Positions 6,245 through 10,805 of a DNA stretch of 10,805 bases are shown here, in pieces; position 1 is the stretch's first letter; every line of letters begins with the position of its first letter. A program made the translations under genes and the position numbers. The notes beneath the pieces are model-generated. The model searched no databases. It was not told where the DNA came from and worked only from the letters and a program-made list of their open reading frames with translations. The DNA is from Temnopleurus reevesii (lineage: Eukaryota; Echinodermata; Echinoidea; Temnopleuroida; Temnopleuridae). The DNA is taken from NCBI GenBank assembly GCA_036244855.1, contig BQKZ01006392.1:29845-40649 (forward strand), given 5' to 3'.

Positions 6245-6423
6245 GGGGCGAATTGCATGAAATGGTCTTAGCTATTCTCTTCTTGCTAAGACATATTAAC
6301 TTCTTATACCAACCTCTTAACATAGACTTTTTACCGTATATGTCCATGTTATGAGCATGGTATAAGAAGTTACGACATCTTAGCAAGAAGCCCATAGTTA
6401 ATGCTTATTTCGTGCAATTGGCC
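6245..6423. mobile_element. Long palindromic MITE, GGGGCGAATTGCATGAAA family
   Basis: The ends are GGGGCGAATTGCATGAAAT (6245) and ATTTCGTGCAATTGGCC (6423), inverted with a few differences. The arms continue almost to the centre: CTTCTTGCTAAGA pairs with TCTTAGCAAGAAG, AACTTCTTATACCA with TGGTATAAGAAGTT, and CTCTTAACATAGAC with GTCCATGTTATGAG. Only about 14 bases near 6330-6345 are unpaired. Outside lie TCA (6242-6244) and TAA (6424-6426), a possible decayed 3-bp duplication. There is no coding capacity. A TWA-type duplication would suit PIF/Harbinger, which is inference only. Confidence 0.8.
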
Positions 6424-6508
6424 TAAGGATCGCAAATTCTTTGTGTGGACACGATATTCTGGTGATCGCGATACAAATGACACTTCTTGTATTTTCTTTG
6501 TGTTTTAC

Positions 6509-6980
6509 TGATCTGTTTCTTCTCTGTGTGATTATTCGGACGCTCATTTTTTTCAATGAATGAATGAGGAAAATAAATAAATGAGAATGTAAATGTTACA
6601 CGCCCCTGATCAACTTTATTTTCAAGGATTTGTTTCTTCTTGGTATAATTATTCGTAATATTGACTTTTCAATGAATTGAATGAGGAAAATAAATAAATG
6701 AGAATGTAAATGTTACACGCCCCTGATCAACTTTATTTTCAAGGATTTGTTTCTTCTTGGTATAATTATTCGTAATATTGACTTTTCAATGAATTGAATG
6801 AGGAAAATAAATAAATGAGAATGTAAATGTTACACGCCCCTGATCAACTTTATTTTCAAGGATTTGTTTCTTCTTGGTATAATTATTCGTAATATTGACT
6901 TTTCAATGAATTGAATGAGGAAAATAAATAGATGTAAAATGTAAATGTTACAGGCCTCTGATCACTTTTATTCTGTAAAG
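6509..6980. repeat. 117-bp tandem repeat, ~4 units
   Basis: The marker GAATGAGGAAAATAAATA occurs at 6562, 6679, 6796 and 6913, exactly 117 bp apart. The three units 6562-6678, 6679-6795 and 6796-6912 read as identical. On the left a diverged half unit (6509-6561) keeps only the GTTTCTTCT, ATTATTCG and TTTTCAATGAAT blocks. On the right a diverged partial unit (6913-6980) carries GATGTAAAATG and ACAGGCCTCTG changes. Each unit has GTAAATGTTACACGCCCCTGATCA. Although 117 is a multiple of three, no frame stays open, so it is not a protein repeat. Confidence 0.95.
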
Positions 6981-7125
6981 CGAACATCCCTATTCTAGTC
7001 CATAATGGGGTTTCCCGTGTGTTTTATTAAATATTTATCATTTTGCATGACTGCCTTGATGTTAGGAATATGTCACGAAAATATTTGTTTTGTATCATTT
7101 CCTTGCCAATACGGGTGTATCTTGA

Positions 7126-7253
7126 GGGCCCGTAATATAAAACACGTGCAATCAATTTTGCGATCAATCGCAAACTTTAGTGCACGGTTTCCCATATACT
7201 TACGATTGATATTAATCGTACGATCGATTGGAAAGCTTTATGTAACGGGGCCC
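7126..7253. mobile_element. MITE, GGGCC(C/T)GTAACATAAA family, copy 2
   Basis: The element starts GGGCCCGTAATATAAAAC and ends CTTTATGTAACGGGGCCC, 128 bp in all, with one extra C in the right end. Interior hairpins TTTGCGATCAATCGCAAA and ACTTACGATTGATATTAATCGTACG give the same three-stem plan as the copy at 1401. The block TGCACGGTTTCCCATA.ACTTACGATT is common to the family. The plus frame at 7005-7316 crosses it and is not a gene. No unambiguous target duplication remains. Confidence 0.82.
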
Positions 7254-7302
7254 TGGATTGAGACACGTACAAAACAGACCTTGAATACAGGTGGATCCTG
7301 GA

Positions 7303-7429
7303 GGCCCGTAACATAAAACAGGTGCAATCAAATTTTGCGATCAATCGCAAACTTTAGTACACGGTTTCCCATAAACTTACGATTGATAGCAATCGTACGA
7401 TCGATTCGAAAGCTTTATGTTACGAGGCA
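7303..7429. mobile_element. MITE, GGGCC(C/T)GTAACATAAA family, copy 3
   Basis: The left end GGCCCGTAACATAAAAC and right end GCTTTATGTTACGAGGC are inverted. The interior follows copy 2 nearly base for base, in the same orientation: GTGCAATCA, TTTTGCGATCAATCGCAAAC, ACGGTTTCCCATA, ACTTACGATTGATA. Copies 2 and 3 are only 49 bp apart. The similarity of the peptides readable from 7005-7316 and 7335-7532 comes only from this shared sequence. Confidence 0.82.
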
Positions 7430-7471
7430 TGTGATGATAGAGGGGGCATCAGGTGGCTTGACAAGCAACAA

Positions 7472-7506
7472 AATAATAATAATGATAATAATAATGATAA
7501 TAATAA
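7472..7506. repeat. AAT/ATG trinucleotide microsatellite
   Basis: Imperfect (ATA)n with two TGA-type interruptions, reading AATAATAATAATGATAAT and onward. It lies just after the third T-shaped MITE. Confidence 0.9.
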
Positions 7507-7580
7507 GACAATACGTGACTTTACGGTTGTAGGATCATCCGGGTATTTTTCTAGTACGGAAGTGATCCAACGCAGTGTAA

Positions 7581-7710
7581 AGCCCCGGTCACATAGGACC
7601 CCGGAAGCAACACGATTCACCCCGACTCGTTGTTCTGAGCCAGTCAACTGTGAATTAACAAAGGGTCGGGGTGAATCGTGTTGCTTCCAGGGTCCTATGT
7701 GACCGGGGCT
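7581..7710 (+). mobile_element. MITE of GCCCCGGTCACATAGG family, full copy
   Basis: A 130-bp element with arms of about 54 bp, from AGCCCCGGTCACATAGGACC at 7581 to GGTCCTATGTGACCGGGGCT at 7710. The arms differ at only a handful of sites. The core is CAGTCAACTG (7641-7650), where the other copies have CAGTTAACTG. The flanks are GTAA (7577-7580) and TTAA (7711-7714), consistent with a TTAA duplication with one later change. It serves as the reference copy for orientation. The minus frame at 7655-8038 ends inside it and is not a gene. Confidence 0.88.
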
Positions 7711-8383
7711 TTAACAATGCGCACACCTTGACGGATGAACTAGAAAAATGATCCTCTCGAATATAAACAACCCTAAAGGCTCGTAGTCTTACAAAGCGCA
7801 CCATACCTTTGTAAAGTGTATCAGTGCGTTGAAATGAAAGCGTCATAAAAAATAGATCTATAGACAAGAAAAAGGCAAAAAGAGAAAAGGAAAAACATCT
7901 GACAAATAAGAAAAAAAAACGGATTCGTGTGATGACTTTCACAAGAATCACCTGGACACCGCTTGACAAGTCCCACCCCCGAAAAATCATTTTGGGTAAG
8001 ACTATATAATAAAAAGCGAACATTTCAAGGAATAGCATAACATGTTTAAAAGCTGTATGGCGCCCTCTATCATAAATATTGTGATACGTATATCAACGAT
8101 CCAATCTAATACCAAGTACACAATAACAAAAAAATTAATCTACAGCATTTGCTGGGATCCGATCCTTTAATTAATAGATATTAAAGAGTTAGGACATTCT
8201 AAATAGAAATTACGTCAAAAAGAAAAAAGAGTTACAGATGTCATTTATTCTTCTTTTTTTTTCATTTGATGTACGACGCCATCTGTTTAAAGTAATTTGA
8301 AATATCCAAATCATTTTCCAAGTTCTGCTACAAATGCCGATTAACAATTGGTTTTCAAAATAACTATTCACTGCAATGGTGCC
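7711..8383. other. Gene-free AT-rich stretch
   Basis: No coding region is supported. A purine-rich tract (about 7862-7920) gives a strong polypyrimidine run on the minus strand. With a minus-strand TATAG at 7858 and a GTATGG at 7806 it mimics a 51-nt exon, but there is no homology or partner exon to support it. GGCGCCCTCT at about 8060 and GACGCCATCT at about 8276 are short related motifs of unknown meaning. Confidence 0.45.
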
Positions 8384-8404
8384 CTCGGGCGGTAAAAGCC
8401 CGAG
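8384..8404. other. GC-rich hairpin, 7-bp stem
   Basis: CTCGGGC and GCCCGAG are perfect inverted repeats around a 7-base loop GGTAAAA, in otherwise AT-rich DNA. It is not part of a recognisable tRNA: no second and third arms in cloverleaf spacing were found. The function is unknown. Confidence 0.5.
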
Positions 8405-8625
8405 TCTTCATACCCGAACGACTGGAGATTGAAGAGCGCCATCCAGCATCAAAACCAGCCAACGCAACCAATCAGATGTACATCTTTCATTAATCAGTCC
8501 GAGCAAATAGCCTTATTTAGCTATCATAATATTAGCCCAGAATAGCTATCGCTGGCTTGGACTTCTTTCCAGTTTACACGCAAGTCTATGGGGGTTGAAA
8601 CAACTTGATAATAGATGAAAGGGAA

Positions 8626-8716
8626 GCACACGGTGGATCGATTTTATTTTTGGCGTACGAAAAGATGAATAGTCTTTCATCTCACAGACATTTTTGCAGA
8701 TCGATCCACCGTGTGC
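8626..8716. repeat. Fold-back with perfect 17-bp arms
   Basis: GCACACGGTGGATCGAT (8626-8642) is exactly inverted at 8700-8716. Imperfect pairing continues outward (GATGAAAGGGAA against TTCCTTAAATC, to about 8614 and 8730). The 57-base interior contains a smaller hairpin, GATGAA/TTCATC, around 8664-8681. It may be a small fold-back transposon without clear ends, or a structured regulatory element. Confidence 0.7.
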
Positions 8717-8816
8717 TAATTCCTTAAATCATCCATGTTTGCAAGTGCCTTAAGAAGATAGATTTTTTTCAATTCGCTCTGAATTTTCAGGCTATTCTAA
8801 CGAAATGCAACGTCGA

Positions 8817-8842
8817 ACGTGCGCGCATACGTACGCGTATGT
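8817..8842. other. Z-DNA-prone alternating purine-pyrimidine tract
   Basis: Twenty-six bases alternate purine and pyrimidine without a break, built from CG, CA and TA steps (ACGTGCGCGCATAC and onward). It holds six CpG dinucleotides in a CpG-poor neighbourhood. Such tracts favour Z-DNA under negative supercoiling. Confidence 0.75.
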
Positions 8843-9690
8843 TCGTGTTTGTTTCTTCCCAGTGCTCATGTCAAATCTCCCAGTGAATTTTATTTCAAAT
8901 AATATCCAGCTTTAATTTACTTTTATGTTGAATAAATAAATCGAAGCGACTTGAGCTTAGAATATATTCAACGACCGCAACGGCGAATAACGTTCAGTGA
9001 AGCTCGAAAATATCCCGAAAGGGATAACTCAGAATTAGCCAAATACAGATATTTGCTCGAACTGTTAATATTACTCACATCAGGTGCGCCCGTGTTTGCT
9101 ACCCTCCATAAGCCTCCGTCTAACAATTAAAAAAAAACCCTCTAATACCATGATATTTAAAACGAGCACCCATGGCAGCATCGGAGGGATACAAATTTGT
9201 CATAATTATGTCCCGGCCACTGGGAGATGCATTCTGACTCGGAGGTAGTTCATCATATTCTGAACGGTTTCATAAGGGTACACACGCGTAATTATTTCTC
9301 CATAGACCCGTGTGCTAGTTGGCCTTCTGAAAAAAAATCATATAAAATCAGCTGTAGATTAGGTCGACAAGTGCATGGTAGCAATGGAAAGGAAATGTTA
9401 TGGACTTTCTCATTCTGCATTCAAAACTACCTCTTGACCAGCTCATTTTTGAGCAATCACCCCTAACATAGCAACATGTCGTGCATCAGTAAACTCCATT
9501 CCCCTAATGAGATAAATTGAGTCTATCTTTAGCGGTGTCAAGTAGTTCCAGAAATCGAAAAAAATTTGGATCCCCCTTTTGATAAAGAAAGGTCATATTC
9601 ATTTACTAATATCCACAATTAAATAATCACTCATTCACATCTATTAACATTAATCCATAATAGCTGAACTCCTATGGGCTGCCTAGGGGT
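8843..9690. other. Unassigned stretch before the LINE
   Basis: No gene is supported. The 79-codon frame at 9227-9466 shows no domain, and the sequence around its ATG is not distinctive. A perfect hairpin TATCCC-GAAA-GGGATA is at 9011-9026, with a GNRA-type loop if transcribed. The 5' edge of the retrotransposon at the right of the window probably lies somewhere in the last few hundred bases of this interval or just after it, but I cannot place it. Confidence 0.4.
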
Positions 9691-9694
9691 CTAT

Positions 9695-9719
9695 TTTTCA
9701 TCAGCGAAAGTGATGAAAA
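9695..9719 (+). other. Hairpin upstream of LINE ORF1
   Basis: TTTTCATCA (9695-9703) and TGATGAAAA (9711-9719) pair perfectly around a 7-base loop GCGAAAG. It lies 135 bp before the ORF1 start, so it may belong to the 5' untranslated leader of the retrotransposon. A role is not known. Confidence 0.5.
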
Positions 9720-9853
9720 CTGGATGTGTGTAATCTACAGAGGAGTGTGTTAAAAGTTCTGCTCTTTTGCCAACAAAATCTCATCTCTTGTTGCACTAAA
9801 AATTATTGGACTATTGACATCTTCGTTATAACGGTGAGAACACTACTGGAACT

Positions 9854-10783
9854 ATGCCCGAGCAAAAGAAAAAAGGGAGAGGAAAGCAGCAAAAAGTGAA
9901 GGAGGATCTCGAAACATCCAACGGATCCACGAAAAATGATCCGCCGGAGAGCTCCCCGGACGGGATCTCCTCTAAAGCGGCCGTAGATTCTGCTCCGAGT
10001 GATCACTCTAGCGTAACGGCTATCAACATTGACCGTCAAGAAACGCATTCCAATCACAATGCCCCAGCTCAGCACATAAAAGAAGTGATTAGCGACGAAA
10101 TCTCAAATGCATTGAGGTCTCCTCAGGTTGTCAAGGTGATCGTAGACGCCGTGTATCGTGCAATCTACGACAAAATCGCAATTGAACTTCACGCAGGTCT
10201 CCAAATTGAACTAGAAAGTAAAACAAAAGAGATCAAATCGATTGAAAAGAAGCTGAAAAAGATGCAGCAGAACATGAGAAGGATAGATGCCGACCTCGAC
10301 GACAAGGAGCAGTACAGCAGACGTAGCTGCCTACGATTTCACGGAATCAAAGTGGACCCGGAACAAACATCTGATCAGGCAGTCATCGGTATGGTGAAGG
10401 ATAAACTGGGCATCACTATCTCAACATCAGATCTGGACCGTTCCTACATGATACCAAGAAAAGAAATCGCGACATCTGCAAGCAACGAGTCAGCAGAACC
10501 GGAAGATTCAGACAGCTCATCAGGTGTAATCATTGTCAATTTCTGCCGATACAGCATCAAGGATAGCATCTACCGAGCCCGAATGAACCTGAAAAAAAAC
10601 AAGATCTACATTTATGAGGACCTGACAGCATTCAGATCTTCCCTACTCTACAAGGCTAGAACCCATTCCAACGTAAGCAAGACATGGACCAACGACGGTA
10701 AGATCTCTGCCCTTACCAAGGATGGCAGGAAGGTCCGTGTCATGAATGAGAGCGACATCGAAAAACTTGATGCAAGTACATAA
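9854..10783 (+). CDS. ORF1 protein of a non-LTR retrotransposon (LINE)
   Basis: A 309-residue intact frame from ATG 9854 to TAA 10781. Residues 1-75 are polar and low in complexity, with a basic start (PEQKKKGRGKQQK). Residues 76-115 look helical, and about 116-150 are a heptad-like coiled coil (KTKEIKSIEKKLKKMQ). Residues 149-157, DDKEQYSRR, followed by SCLRFHGI, are the hallmark junction into the RRM-like domain of LINE ORF1 proteins. Within that domain, GVIIVNF (224-230) and an RARMNLKK segment (241-248) follow, split by an acidic Ser-rich insertion at 205-223. The C-terminal part has IYEDLTAFRSSLLYKAR (253-269) and WTNDGKISALTKDGRKVRV (278-296), a form common in CR1, Tx1 and related ORF1s of aquatic animals. 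ORF1 proteins trimerise and bind the element's RNA in cytoplasmic particles. No stop or frameshift is present and the region is less AT-rich than its flanks, suggesting recent insertion. ORF2 would follow beyond the window. The clade is not assigned. Confidence 0.88.
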   Translation: MPEQKKKGRGKQQKVKEDLETSNGSTKNDPPESSPDGISSKAAVDSAPSDHSSVTAINIDRQETHSNHNAPAQHIKEVISDEISNALRSPQVVKVIVDAVYRAIYDKIAIELHAGLQIELESKTKEIKSIEKKLKKMQQNMRRIDADLDDKEQYSRRSCLRFHGIKVDPEQTSDQAVIGMVKDKLGITISTSDLDRSYMIPRKEIATSASNESAEPEDSDSSSGVIIVNFCRYSIKDSIYRARMNLKKNKIYIYEDLTAFRSSLLYKARTHSNVSKTWTNDGKISALTKDGRKVRVMNESDIEKLDAST

Positions 10784-10805
10784 ACTTTTGATTATTGACT
10801 TTCTG

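Noticed and set aside
6509..6980. CRISPR-like array
   Set aside because: The 117-bp units are directly adjacent with no unique spacers, and the context is eukaryotic. It is a minisatellite.
7005..7532. Two plus-strand frames with similar peptides (RSIANFS.RFPI.LRLI)
   Set aside because: The similarity comes from MITE copies 2 and 3, which lie in the same orientation. No protein family is involved.
7807..7857. 51-nt minus-strand exon with a strong polypyrimidine tract and an AAAG|GTATGG donor
   Set aside because: The tract is part of a simple purine-rich run, the open frame has no homology, and no partner exon was found.
8378..8450. tRNA or tRNA-derived SINE around the CTCGGGC hairpin
   Set aside because: No acceptor stem, no A and B box sequences in correct spacing, and no poly(A) or tail repeat were found.
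9104..9195. Inverted similarity between TTTGCTACCCTCC and GGAGGGATACAAA
   Set aside because: Matching is short and broken, with no extension or flanking duplication, so it was not called as an element.
9227..9466. 79-codon plus-strand frame
   Set aside because: No recognisable motif, no splice or promoter context, and a length expected by chance in this composition range.
9803..10075. Minus-strand 90-codon frame
   Set aside because: It lies opposite the start of LINE ORF1 and is explained by that coding sequence.

Overview
The window looks like AT-rich nuclear DNA of a metazoan, most likely a marine invertebrate deuterostome such as an echinoderm, hemichordate or lancelet. This rests on a high density of short fold-back transposons, GT-AG introns, long non-coding stretches and a LINE-type ORF1. 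The species assignment is inference. There is no bacterial gene organisation, no rRNA or tRNA, and no CRISPR array.

Layout. Positions 1-1400 hold no gene; a C-homopolymer repeat-like block lies near 475-700. Positions 1401-2316 are a transposon cluster: one 126-bp MITE with perfect 19-bp ends, then four full or partial copies of a second ~290-bp element in alternating orientation. After unassigned sequence and an ATTCA microsatellite (3252-3290, possibly a minus-strand LINE tail), 3612-4363 has the look of the 5' end of a cellular gene. It has an octamer, inverted CCAAT box and E-box, a strong splice donor at 3859, a strong acceptor at 4241, and a 122-nt exon with one open frame and a second strong donor. 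I do not recognise the protein. Its downstream region is occupied by a nested MITE (4472-4733) and further mobile DNA. Positions 5351-6423 hold fold-back elements and a deletion derivative of the nested family. Positions 6509-6980 are a 117-bp minisatellite with three identical central units. Positions 7126-7710 pack three more MITEs into under 600 bp. Positions 7711-9690 are mostly unassigned, with a 17-bp-arm fold-back and a Z-DNA-prone tract.

The right edge carries an intact 309-codon ORF1 of a non-LTR retrotransposon (9854-10783). The window ends 22 bases after its stop, so the endonuclease/reverse transcriptase ORF expected next is not visible.

The strongest biological story is the MITE family at 4472-4733, 5981-6062 and 7581-7710. 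Its palindromic core contains TTAA, its insertions duplicate 4 bp (TTAA in two cases, CTAT in one), and one copy has landed exactly in the TTAA core of another. I see no sign of a novel multi-gene system. The interest lies in element architecture and in one unrecognised split gene.
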